DNA of 64,000 nt. Source: Streptomyces sp. NBC_01296 (GTDB taxonomy: Bacteria; Actinomycetota; Actinomycetes; Streptomycetales; Streptomycetaceae). Shown one piece after another: positions 43,648 to 54,900 of the stretch (position 1 is its first letter; each line of letters begins with the position of its first letter). The notes beneath the pieces were generated by a model. That model had not been told where the DNA came from. It did no database searches and saw only the letters and a program-made list of their open reading frames with translations. The DNA lies in NCBI RefSeq assembly GCF_035984415.1, contig NZ_CP130720.1, positions 3,472,001 through 3,536,000 of the forward strand, read 5' to 3'. The position numbers were made by a program, and so were the translations under genes.

Positions 43648-45225
43648 TCACGCGAGGGATCGAGACTCGGCGCTGCGGGCCTCTTCGCGGTCCGGCTGCG
43701 GTGTCGGGGCCTTCTTCTTTCCGGCAGCAGGCAAGGTGATCAGCAGCACCACTGCTCCGAGGAGCACGACGGCCGTGATCCAGCCCGCGCCGACGTGCAT
43801 GGCGTGGATGAACGCATCGTCGGCAGCCCTGGCGAGAGAGGGCTGGTGGATGGTGGCGGCGACGTGGCGGGCCTGTTCGGCGGAGACTCGCGCCTGATCC
43901 TGCACCGGACCGGATGCACCCTCCAGCGAAGGTTCGATCGCACGTCGGTACATGATCGACATGATCGTGCCGCCTACGGCGATTCCGATCACGCTGCCGG
44001 TTTGGCGCACGGTGTTGGTGACGGCCGACCCGGCACCGGCCTGTTCCAACGGCAGGTCGCTGATCAATGCGGCCGTAACGGGGCCGATCACCATGCCGAT
44101 CGAAAGACCCTGTATCAGCAAAAGGATCTCGATCCAGACGAGTGGGGTTTCGAGTCCGAGGAACGTGTACCCACCCATGGCCAGCGCAGCCGCGGTGAGC
44201 GCCGGCACGGTGACGAGGCGTAGCGGCAGGCGGCGAACCAGGCGGGAGGCAAGGGGCGCCCCCGCGAGCGCGCCGACTGCTGTCGGGACATTGGCCAGAC
44301 CGGCCTTCATCGGCGAAAATCCGAGCGCGCCCTGCAGGTAGAACGCGCTGTAGAAGGTGATGGCGGCCACGCCGAAGAGCAGCAGTCCGAGCGCCACATT
44401 GCCGCCGCCGAAGGTGCGCTGCGCGAACAGTCGCGGATCGAAGCTGGGCATCTTGAGGCGCAGTTCGACGAGTACGAAAACGGCCAGCAGAACCAGACCG
44501 ACAACGATCGGCACCCAGACGTCGGTACGACTCCACGCCGCCACCTGCCCCGCCCGGATCAGCCCGTAGGCCAACGCCACGAGCCCACTGATCGACAGCA
44601 ACATTCCAGCGGGGTCCAGCGGTCGCCGAGTGGGGCTGCGGAAATTCGGAACCAGCACGGCAAGCCCGACCAACGCCAATGCAGCGACCGGGAGATTGAT
44701 CAGAAAGACCGAGCCCCACCAGAAATGATCGAGCAGGGACCCCGCCAGCACCGGGCCGGCAGCCATTCCGACACCGGCCGACGTCGAGAAGATGCCGATC
44801 GCGGCAGCCCGCTTGGTGCCGGTGAAGGTCCACATGAGGATGGCCATCATGGCGGGCGTGATCAGCGCGCTGCCCACCCCCATCGCAACTCGGGCTGCAA
44901 TCAGCTGACCCGCATCGCCTGCGTACGCCGCCCACAGCGAGGACCCGGCGAAGATCACCAGCCCACTGGAGAAAACGGTCCGGTGGCCGAACCGATCGCC
45001 CAGTGCGCCCGCGGTGAACATCAACGTGGCGAAGGCCAGGGTGTACGCACCGGTCGCCCATTGCAGCTGACCGGGATCGGCCCCCAGTCCGCGGACCGGA
45101 TCCGCAAGGGTCTCCAGCGTGGTACTCAGGACGGTGTTTTCCATCCAGATCAGCAGTGAACACAGCATGAGAATGGCAAGAATCAATTGCTGCCTGGACT
45201 TCGGCAATGCGGGAGGCACGGTCAT
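43648..45225 (-). CDS. DHA2-type (EmrB/QacA) MFS drug exporter, 525 aa
   Basis: I start at the ATG with AAGG upstream (MTVPPALPKSRQQLILAILMLCSLLIWMENTVLSTTLETLA). About 14 hydrophobic segments are visible, with DHA2-family motifs: motif A GALGDRFGHRTVFSSG between helices 2 and 3, motif C-like GPVLAGSLLDHFWWGSVFLINLP, and a PSFDPRLF segment after helix 8. The tail is charged (KKKAPTPQPDREEARS). It is a proton-driven multidrug-type exporter and the probable exporter of the PKS product. A near-consensus promoter sits 43 bp upstream. helD follows downstream on the same strand. Confidence 0.92.
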   Translation of the reverse strand: MTVPPALPKSRQQLILAILMLCSLLIWMENTVLSTTLETLADPVRGLGADPGQLQWATGAYTLAFATLMFTAGALGDRFGHRTVFSSGLVIFAGSSLWAAYAGDAGQLIAARVAMGVGSALITPAMMAILMWTFTGTKRAAAIGIFSTSAGVGMAAGPVLAGSLLDHFWWGSVFLINLPVAALALVGLAVLVPNFRSPTRRPLDPAGMLLSISGLVALAYGLIRAGQVAAWSRTDVWVPIVVGLVLLAVFVLVELRLKMPSFDPRLFAQRTFGGGNVALGLLLFGVAAITFYSAFYLQGALGFSPMKAGLANVPTAVGALAGAPLASRLVRRLPLRLVTVPALTAAALAMGGYTFLGLETPLVWIEILLLIQGLSIGMVIGPVTAALISDLPLEQAGAGSAVTNTVRQTGSVIGIAVGGTIMSIMYRRAIEPSLEGASGPVQDQARVSAEQARHVAATIHQPSLARAADDAFIHAMHVGAGWITAVVLLGAVVLLITLPAAGKKKAPTPQPDREEARSAESRSLA

Positions 45226-45267
45226 GAACACCTTCGGATATCGATGGGCGGAGACTTGGCCGATGGG

Positions 45268-45296
45268 AATATAGGCAACCTCCACAACGCTGTCAA
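45268..45296 (-). promoter_or_regulatory. Near-consensus sigma70-type promoter for the exporter gene
   Basis: On the minus strand TTGACA (45296-45291) and TATATT (45273-45268) are exactly 17 bp apart. Transcription would start near 45261 and leave a ~35-nt leader to the ATG at 45225. Such a close match is uncommon in Streptomyces and predicts strong expression unless repressed. No clear operator palindrome overlaps it. Confidence 0.82.
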
Positions 45297-45774
45297 GTTT
45301 GGATTTTCTCGCCAAAACCGTTGCGGCCGGACGAACCGTATGCCCCTGCCGGATTTGCGGACCGGGCAGATTTATGTCTCTGCCGGATTCGCAGTCGAGG
45401 GATTTCACTTCCCTATGGTTGCGACTGCGCGGATTTCATGTCTTCAGAGCCGTCGCGCCGCGTCGCCCGGGGGCGTCTCGGGCAGGGATGCCGCTTTCAC
45501 GTAGTTTGTCCAGCACGGTCGTGCGTACGGCACCCGGCGCCGCGGGACACCGCCGAAGAAGCGCAGCGCGATCGACTTCTCCACCCGGGCACCGGTATGC
45601 ACTGGGGGAACTCGACCGATTCTCCAGGGCGCGCCCACGGGGAATCGACCGATGCTCCAGGAAGGCTCTGGTTCGAGCGCGGCCGGCAGCGTGATCGGCG
45701 TCAGCGTCCCGCTGGGGAGTCGTGACCACAGGGGTGGGGAATTGACTGACGCCGATCATGCGGATTGCGGGGAA
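45297..45774. other. Non-coding interval between PKS operon and exporter promoter
   Basis: No reading frame here has both a ribosome binding site and recognisable product. Two pairs of imperfect direct repeats are visible: CTGCCGGATT at 45346 and 45380, and a 23-24-bp pair starting at 45605 and 45639 (GGGGAA...CGACCGAT...CTCCAGG). Both pairs are offset by 34 bp. A 13-bp inverted repeat is listed separately. The interval may be control DNA or decayed coding sequence. Confidence 0.5.
45692..45758 (-). terminator. 13-bp inverted repeat, possible end of PKS operon
   Basis: TGATCGGCGTCAG (45692-45704) and CTGACGCCGATCA (45746-45758) are perfectly complementary. The 41-nt loop is G-rich and contains a nested short stem (TCCC/GGGA). 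It lies 16 bp beyond the stop of the 31-codon ORF. It may terminate the PKS transcript; the long loop makes another role, such as a protein site or old element ends, possible. Confidence 0.5.
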
Positions 45775-45870
45775 TTACCCGACCGTCGGCACGGGGTCGC
45801 GCCCCGCACAGCGGCGGGCCGCGTGAACCTCGTCGAATGCTCGCACGCCGCGCTTTTCCAGGGCTTTCAT
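45775..45870 (-). CDS. Possible 31-aa peptide gene after the PKS
   Basis: MKALEKRGVRAFDEVHAARRCAGRDPVPTVG starts 34 bp downstream of the PKS stop, with GAGGAACGAGGAA upstream of the ATG. It is charged, has one Cys and no hydrophobic segment. It could be a small cluster protein or the stub of a lost gene whose remainder decayed in the interval to the left. I do not recognise it. Confidence 0.35.
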   Translation of the reverse strand: MKALEKRGVRAFDEVHAARRCAGRDPVPTVG

Positions 45871-45904
45871 ATTTCCTCGTTCCTCGAATCCGACGGTTCG
45901 GACA

Positions 45905-48900
45905 TCAGCGGCCGCCGAGCGAATCGAGCCAGCGCCGCAGGTGCGCGGCGGTCTCTGCCGCCTGTCCCTCGATGATCGAGAAGTGATCTCCCTCGATGTA
46001 CTCGGCCGGTCCACGGTGCTGCCAGTCGGGGACGGGGTCGACGTCCCCGAAGCTGCTCAGCGTCACGGTGGCCCGCAGATTCAGCGTCGGCGCGGCGATC
46101 GGCTTGGCCTCGCGCTCGGGATAGATCCGCACGTAGCCGCCCATGGAGACCAGGCCGTGGTCGTCGACGGGGGTCAGTGCGTTGTCCCGGGACAGGATCT
46201 GCCCCAGCGCGTTGGTGAGCACGAGGCGGTTGAGTTCGTGGTCTTCCGGGGAGTAGGTGTCGATCATCGCGACGCCCGCGAGCCGGGCGCCGTCGTCCTC
46301 GAGCCGCCGGGCGACCGCGTGGGCGATCGCACCACCGGCCGAGTAGCCGATGAGCGCCACCGGGCCTCGCTCGAGTTCCGGTGCGACGGCCGCGGCGAGG
46401 CTCTCGATCGCCGCCGCCCATGTCGCCGGCAGGTCGTCGCCCGCGCGCACACCGGGCAGCCGCAACGCACTGACCTGCCGCTCGCCGCCCACGCCCAGTT
46501 CGCGAGCCAGGCGGGCGAACTGGTGCGTGCCCGATCCCGCCAGGAACGAGGGGATGCAGACCAGCGCCGGCGCCGCGGCGCCGCGCGCCAGGAGCTGCGA
46601 CGCAGCCGGGCGCTGTGCGGCGGCCTCGCCGGCGGGGTACGTGGTCATCAGAGCCGAGCTCGCGGTCAGCAGGGGCATCGCCCCTGCCAGCTCACCGCGG
46701 CGATGCGCCGCCGACACCAGGTCGGTGATCGTGCCGCGCACGCCGACCGGTGCCTGCTCGACCACGCCGGTGTCGGATTCCTCGATCAGCGAGCGCACCA
46801 GCTTCGCCACATCGGCGGCGGTCGGGTGGTCGAAGATCAGCGTCGACGGCAACTCCAGCCCGGTCAGCTGTGCGAGCCGGTTCCGGAATTCGACGGCGCC
46901 GAGGGAGTCGAATCCGAGCTCGGTGAACGGCGCGTGCGGGTCGATCGCGTCGCCGGACAGGTGGCCGAGGACCGCCGAGGCGACGTTGCGCACCTCTCGC
47001 AGGACCACACCGTCGCGGTCGGCGTCGGGCAGTGCGGCCAGCTGCCGCGCCAGGCTGACACCGGTACGCGCGGCGGCCGGGGACACCCGGATCATGCCGC
47101 GCAGCACCGCGGGCAGTGTGCCGCCGCGCGCCAGGTCGGTGAGCGCCGCCGTGTCCAGCAGTGCCGTCGTCGGTGTCGCCCGGTCGGTCGCGAGTGCGTG
47201 GTCGAACAGCGCCATCCCGGATTCCGGGTCGATCGGGACCAGGCCCAGCCTGGCCCGGATCTGGCGGGCGTACTGCTCGGCGCCGTCCCCGCTGAGTATC
47301 CCCGCCATGCCGACGGTCCACAGTCCCCAGGCCAGCGAGTGCGCGGGCAGGCCCGCGCTGCGCCGCACGCGTGCCAGCGCGTCCAGCGCGCTGTTCGCGG
47401 CGGCGTAGTTGCCCTGTCCTTGCCCGCCGAGCAACGGCGCCGCGGACGAGAACAGCACGAACGCCGACAGATCCAGGTCGCGGGTCAGCTCGTGCAGGTG
47501 CAGTGCCGCATCGACCTTCGGTGCCAGCACCCGTGTCGTCTGCGCGGTGGTGAGGGTGTCGATCGTGCCGTCGTCCAGAACGCCCGCCGCATGGATGACG
47601 GCGGTCAGCGGGGCGTCGGTGTCGATGTCGGCCAGCAGGGCTTGGACGGCGGTGCGTTCGGTGACGTCGCACGCCACGACCCGTACGCGGGCGCCGAGGC
47701 CGGTCAGCTCGGCGGCCAGTTCGGCGGCGCCGTCCGCGGCGGCACCGCGCCGCGATGTCAGGAGCAGTCGTCGTGCGCCGTGCGCTGCGACCAGGTGCCG
47801 GGCGAGGATCGCGCCGATGCCGCCGGTGCCGCCGGTGATGAGCACCGTGCCCTGGTCGAACGACGGGGGCACGCCCGGTTCGGTGGCGGGCAGCGGCTGC
47901 AGTCGCGGTGCCAGGAGCCGACCCCCGCGAACGGCCACGTGCGGTTCGTCCCGGGCCACGGCATCGGCGAGCGACTTGACCGGCAGGACGTCGCGGTCGT
48001 GGTCGATGAGCAGGAACCGGCCCGGGTGCTCGGACTGTGCGCTGCGCACCAGGCCCGCCACGGCGGCGCCGACCAGGTCGGGTTCCTCGCCGGGCAGTCC
48101 GGCGGCCGTGTGCGTCACGATCGCGAGCCGGCCGGGGCGTTCGTCGCCCATCCAGCCCTGCAACAGTGCCAGTGTCGTCAGCACGCCGGCGTGTACGTCC
48201 GCCGCGTCGGCACCGGTTCCGCGGGGCGCCGACCACACCACCGTGTCGGGAGCATCCCGCAGCACGGCGAGTTCCGCGAGATCGCCGCAGCGTGTCGGGG
48301 GCTCGGGGGCCTCGATGGTCGCCGGGTCGCCGAGCACGACGACGCGTCCGGCGTCCGCCTCGGAGGCGGCAGGCACGGCGACCCACTCGAGGTCGAACAG
48401 CGGTGCCGCGCCGCGCAGCCGGGCCAGCTCCTGCTGCTCGATCGGGCGGGCCCGCACGGACTCCATGCTCAGCACGAGGGCACCGGTCGCGTCGACCGCC
48501 TCCACGCACAAGGTGTTCGGTGCGGTACGGGCGATGCGGACGCGCAGGGCATCCGCGCCGGACTGTGCCAGCTGGACGCCGTCGAAGGCGAAGGGCAGTG
48601 GCACCCGGCCGTCGGGCCCGCCCTCGGCGAGAGGGCCGACAGCCGCGTGGAACACCGCGTCCAGCAGTGCCGGATGCAGTCCGAAGGCGGTGGCGCGCGC
48701 TGCGGTGTCGGTGTCGAGCGCCAGGTCGGCGAACACTTCCTCCCCGCGCGACCACGCGGCGCGAACACCCTGGAACACCGGGCCGTACCCGAAGCCGAGG
48801 TCGCCGAGTGCGCGGTACACCTGCTGCCCGTCGACCGGATCGCCCGCAACCGGAGGCCACACCTGGGCCCAGTCCGGCGCCGCGGCCGGCGCGGCGGGCG

Positions 48901-51900
48901 TGAGCAGGCCACGGGCGTGCAGCACCCATGCGTCGGCGGCGCGGGCGTGGACGGCCACGGTCCGGTGCCCATCGGCGTCGGGTTCGCCCACGGCGAGCTG
49001 GATGTCCGCGGCGCCATCGGGTGTGAGGACCAGCGGCGCCGCGAGCGCCAGTTCCGCCAGGCGCGGCACGCCGAGCCGGGCACCGGCGGCCAGGGCCAGT
49101 TCCACGAATCCGGTACCCGGCATCAGGACCGTGTCGAAGAGGGCGTGGTCGGCGAGCCATGGGTGCGTGCGCAGCGAGAGCCTGCCGGTGAACAGCCACT
49201 CGTCCTTGCCGGCGAGCTGTACCTGGGCGTGCAGCAGCGGATGGTCGACGGAGTCGGCACCGGCGAGCGGCGCAGCGGCCTCCGCGGGCAGCAGCCAGAA
49301 TCGTTCGTGCTGGAAGGGATAGGTGGGCAACGTGATCCGTGCCTGCGGTCGGGCTCCGAAGTAGTCCGCCCACCGCACCGGCCGGCCCGCACCGTGCGCG
49401 GTGGCCAGCGCGGCGACCAGCTGCTCGGGTTCGGCGACCGTGCGACGGGATCCCGCGACCACCGATACGCGCGCTGCGAGGTCCGTCGGCAGAGCGGCGC
49501 GGGTCATGGTCGTCAGCACCGCGTCCGGGCCCAGCTCGACGAACAGGCGCACACCCGAATCGAGCAGTGACTGCACCGCCGGGGCGAAGCGCACTGCCTC
49601 GCGCACCTGCCGTACCCAGTACTCGGGCGTACCCAACGAATCGCCGGCGAACGCGCCGGAAACCGTGGAGCACAGCGGTATGCGCGGCTCGTGGTACGTC
49701 AGGCCCGCGGCGATCTCCGCGAACTCGGTCAGCATCGGATCCATCAAGGCGGAGTGGAAGGCGTGGCTCACCCGCAGCCTGCTGGTCTTGACTCCCTCGG
49801 CCACCAGCCTCGACTCGAGCGCGGACACCGCCTCGGTGTTTCCGGAGAAGACCACCGCATCGGGAGCGTTCACAGCGGCCAGCGAGACCGCGGCGGCTGC
49901 CGGATCGGCATGGACCGCCGCCAGCAGCTCCACGGCCCGCACCTCCGGCACCGCGGCGGCCAGCATGCTCCCGCCCGTCGGGAGCGCCCCCATCAACCGG
50001 CCCCGGGCCGCAACGAGCCTGCACGCATCCGGCAACGACCACACACCGGCCACGTACGCCGCGGCCAGCTCGCCGATCGAATGCCCGGCCACCACATCCG
50101 GCGTCACGCCGAACGACTCGACGAGGCGGTACATCGCCACCTCGAACGCGAACAGCGCGGGCTGGGCGTACTCGGTGCGGTCCAGCAGGGCCTCGGCCGT
50201 CGCGCCGCCCGCAGCGGCCGGCGCGCCGAACATCACGTCCCGCAGCGAATGCCCCAGGTGTGCGTCGAATTGCGCGCACACCTCGTCGAGCGCGGCGGCG
50301 AAAGCCGGGAACGCCCGGTACAGTCCAGCGCCCATCCCGATCCGCTGCGCGCCCTGACCGGTGAACAGGAACGCTGTCGTGCCCGTCTGACCAGCGCCGT
50401 TGGCGATGCCCGATCCGGTCTCGTCGGCTGCCAGGCGCGCCAAGGCCGCCAGCAGCGTCTCCCGGTCCGGGCCCACGACGGCGGCGCGCTGCTCGAGCTG
50501 CGCGCGGTGCAGCGCCAGCGTCACCGCGACGTCGGTCAGGTCGAGCTCCGGGCGTTCGCTCAGCGCGTCGTACAGACGGCGCGCCTGGGTCCTCAGCGCG
50601 GCGGTCGTCCGCGCCGACAGCAGCAGCGGCAAGGCCTCCGGGCGCGGTGGATCGACCGGCCGCGGCGGGGCCGCGGGAGCCTCTTCGAGGATCACGTGCG
50701 CGTTGGTGCCGCTGATCCCGAACGACGACACCCCCGCCCGGCGCGGACGCTGCCCGGCCGGCCACGGCTCGGCCTCGGTCAGGATCCGTACCGCGCCCGC
50801 CGACCACTCCACGTGCTGCGACGGCGCGTCGACATGCAAGGTGGGCGGCAGCACCTCGTGCTGCAGCGCCTGCACCATCTTGATCACACCGCCGACACCG
50901 GCGGCCGCCTGCGTGTGCCCGATGTTCGACTTCAACGACCCGATCCGCAGCGGCTCGGCGCGATCCTGTCCGTAGGCGTTGATCAGCGCCTGCGCCTCGA
51001 TCGGGTCACCCAGCGTGGTGCCTGTGCCGTGCGCCTCCACCGCGTCCACCTCGGCCGCGGCCACCCCTGCGTTGACCAGTGCCTGGGCGATCACCCGCTC
51101 CTGGGAGGGACCGTTGGGTGCGGTCAGGCCGTTGCTCGCACCGTCCTGGTTGATTGCGCTGCCGCGGATCACGGCCAGCACCGGGCGTCCGTTGCGCTGC
51201 GCGTCGGACAACCGCTCGAGGGCGAGCACGCCGACGCCCTCGGCCCACGAGACGCCGTCCGCAGCATTCGAGAACGGCTTGCAGCGCCCGTCCGGTGACA
51301 GCGCCCGCTGCCGGGAGAACTCCACGAACAGCAGCGGGGTCGACATGACCGTCACTCCGCCGACCAGGGCCAGCGACGTCTCCCCGGCGCGCAGTGCCTG
51401 GGCCGCCACGTGCAGGGCCACCAGCGACGACGAGCATGCCGTGTCCACCGTCACCGCGGGTCCTTCCAGACCGAGGGCGTACGACACCCGGCCGGAGACG
51501 ACGCTGCCGGCCGCTCCGGTCGCCAGGTAGCCTTCCGCGGCACCGTCGGCGGCATCGCGCGCCGAGTAGCCGTAGTCCTGGTACATGACGCCCGCGTACA
51601 TCCCGGTATCGCTGCCCCGCAGTGAGGTCGGATCGATACCGGCGTCTTCGAGCGCTTCCCAGGACGCCTCGAGCATCAACCGCTGCTGCGGGTCCATCGC
51701 CGCTGCCTCGCGGGGCCCGATTCCGAAGAAGGCGGCATCGAAATCACCTGCGGCCTGCAGGAATCCGCCTTCCCGGGTGTAGATCTTGCCGGGTTTGCCG
51801 GGGTCTGCGTCGTACAGGCGCTCGAGGTCCCAGCCGCGGTCGCCCGGGATCGGGGTGATCGCGTCGACGCGCCCGGCGATCAGTTCCCAGAGCTGGTCGG

Positions 51901-54900
51901 GATTCTCGACGCCGCCGGGATACCGGCAGCTCATGCCGACGATCGCGATCGGCTCGTCGGCCCTGGCCCTGCCCCTGGCACTGGTCGGGGCGGGGCGCGG
52001 TCGCGTCGGCTCCGAACCGTCGACCCTGGTGCGCAGGAAGCCCGCGACGGCGGCGGCGGTCGGATAGTCGAACACCAGCGTGGACGGAAGCTGAACACCT
52101 GTGGCGGCGGTCACCCGGTTGCGGAACTCGACTCCGCCGAGCGAGTCGAAGCCCAGGTCCGTGAACGGTGTCTCGGGGTCGATGGCGTCGGCCGACTCGT
52201 GGCCGAGGACCGCGGCGGCGATCGCGCGGACCTCGCCCCGGATCAGTGCCTCCCACTGATCGGCGGGGGCGTCGAGCAACCGCTGGCGCAACGGGCTGTC
52301 GGCGACCCGGCCGCGCGAGGGTACGCGGATCAGGCCGCGCAGCAGCGCAGGCAGCGTGCCGAGCCGGCCCAGCGCGGTGAGGGCGGGTGTGTCGAGCAGC
52401 GCGGTCATCAGCACCGGTTCGCCGGTGGTCAGCGCATGGTCGAACATCTGCATGCCCGTGTCCGGCTCGATCGGGGACAGACCGAGACGCGTACGGATCT
52501 GACGCACCAGGTGTTCGGCACCCGGGTCGTTCAACGCCTCGGCCATGCCGCGCTTCCACAGCCCCCAGGCCAGCGAGTGCGCGGGCAGACCGGCGCTGCG
52601 GCGCGTCTGGGCGAGCGCGTCCAGCGCCGCGTTCGCGGCCGCGTAGTTGCCCTGGCCCTGCCCACCGAGCAGCGGCCCGGCGGAGGAGAACAGCACGAAC
52701 GCCGACAGGTCCATGTCGCGGGTGAGCTCGTGCAGGTGCCAGGCGGCATCGGCCTTCGGGGCGAGCACCCGGTCCACCTGCTCGGCGGTCAGGGTCTCGA
52801 TGGTGCCGTCGTCGGCCACGCCCGCGGTGTGCACGACGGCGGTCACCGGTTGGTGCGCCGGTACGGATTCCAGCAGCGCCGCGACCGCGGCGCGATCGCT
52901 GACGTCGCACGCGGCAACGCGTACGTCGGCGCCCAGCGCGGTCAGCTCGGTGACCAGCTCCTCGACACCCGGCGCGGCGAGGCCGCGGCGCGAGACGAGC
53001 AACAGGCTGCGCACCCCGTGCCGGGTGACCAGGTGGCGTGCGGTGACGGCGCCCAGTCCGCCTGCGCCGCCGGTGATCAGGACCGTGCCGTCACCGAAGT
53101 GCCCGCCGGCCGGTTCGAGGGGGGTCGCACGCACCAGCCGCGGCGCCAGCGTGGCGCCGCCGCGGATCGCGAGCTGTGGTTCGTCCGCGGCGACCGCGGC
53201 GGCGATCCGTCGGGGCAGGTCCGCGAGGTCGTTGTCGTCGAGGTCGACCTGCACGATGCGCCCCGGGTATTCCGATTGCGCACTGCGTACCAGGCCGCGG
53301 ACGGCCGCTGCCGCGGGGTCCGGCGTCTCGCCGGGCAGACCCGCTCCGTTGCGGGTCAGCACGATCAGTGTGGAGTCGGCGCAGCCCGGCTCGGTGAGCC
53401 AGTCGCGCAGTACTGCGAGGGCGGTGTGCACGGCGGTGCGGAGGGTCGCGGGGACGTCGTCGCCGTCCGCCGACGCCGTTTCGGGCGACCAGACGACAGT
53501 CGCGCCGGTGTGGCCCCCGCCCGTCGCGAACGCCGCGACGTCCTCGAACGTCTCGGCGCAGCCCGCGACGGCTCGGCCCAGTGCGACCAGGTGCCGGTCC
53601 GACACCGCGGGCGCCGTCACCGGCGTCCAGTCGACGGCGTAGAGCGGGCTGCGGGTACCGGCGAGAGCGGTCGCGTCCGCGGGGCGGGCGAGCACGGCGT
53701 CGATCGACAGCACCGCGGCGCCGGTGGCGTCGCAGGCGTCGATGCGCACCTTCTCGGAACCCGAACGGATGATGCGGGCGCGGACCGCGGTGGCGCCGGG
53801 CCGCAACACACGGACGCCGTTGAAGGAGAACGGAAGCGGCAGCCTGCCGTCGGGGAGGTCCTCGGCGAGCACGTCGATGGCAGCGTGGAAGGTCGCGTCC
53901 AGGAGCGCCGGATGCACCCCGAAGCCCGCCGCCCGGCCCGCTGTCGCCTCGTCCAGGGCCACCTCGGCGAACACGTCGTCATCACTGGTCCAGGCGGCGC
54001 GCACGTCCTGGAAGCTCGGGCCGTAGCCGAATCCCAGGTCGGCGAGCCGGTCGTACAGACGCGTTCCGTCGATCGGCGTGCCGTCGGCCGGCGGCCAGTC
54101 GGGGTCGGTCCAGTCCGGTGTCACGCCGTCGGCGGGGGCGAGGGTGCCGGTGGCGTGCAGCGTCCAGTCCGGCTCGCCGGGGTGGGAGCGCTCGGTGCCG
54201 GTGACGGCACGCGAGTGGATCGACAGGCGCCGGCGGCCGGTGTGATCGGGTTCGGTCACCGAGAGCTGCACGTCCACGGCAGCGTCACCGTCGAACAGCA
54301 GCGGCGTCGCCAGGACGAGTTCGTCCACGACGGGCAGTTCCAGGCGGCGGCCCGCGGCCAGCGCGAGATCCACGAACCCGGTGCCGGGCAGGAGCACTGC
54401 TCCGAAGGCGGTGTGGTCGGCGATCCACGGGTGGTCGGTGGTGGAGAGCCTGCCGCTGAACAGCCATTCGTCGCGACCGGCGAGCGGCGCGGCGACGCGC
54501 AGCATCGGATGGTCGAGCGTGGAGAGACCGGCGCGGCCCATGTCACCGAGCGCGTCGTCGTCGGGCTGCACCCAGTACCGGCGCTGCTGGAAGGCGTAGA
54601 CGGGCAGGTCGAGGTGGGTGACCGGCCTTCGCGGTGACAGCGGCGCCCAGTCGACGGTCATGCCCGAGCAGTGGGCGGCGGCGAGCAACTGCAGGAACTG
54701 GTCGACCTCGTCGACGCTGCGCCGTGAGCCCGCCGCGACCAGCGAGCGGGACGCCACCTCGTCGGGCAGTGTCTGGCGGGTCAGCGCCGCCAGCACCGCG
54801 TCCGGACCCACCTCGACGAACCGGCGCACGCCGGCGTCGACGAGTGACTGCACCGCCGGGGCGAACCGCACGGCCTCGCGCACCTGCCGCACCCAGTACT

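Noticed and set aside
45436..45759. Minus-strand ORF of 107 codons between PKS and exporter
   Set aside because: Arg/Pro/Ser-rich translation with no recognisable family and no ribosome binding site; treated as non-coding or decayed.
49691..51298. Long plus-strand frames across the PKS genes, and similar ones at 45941-49570, 52199-54637 and 55031-58234
   Set aside because: Compositional shadows opposite high-GC3 PKS coding sequence, with Arg/Gln/His/Gly-rich translations and no domain similarity.
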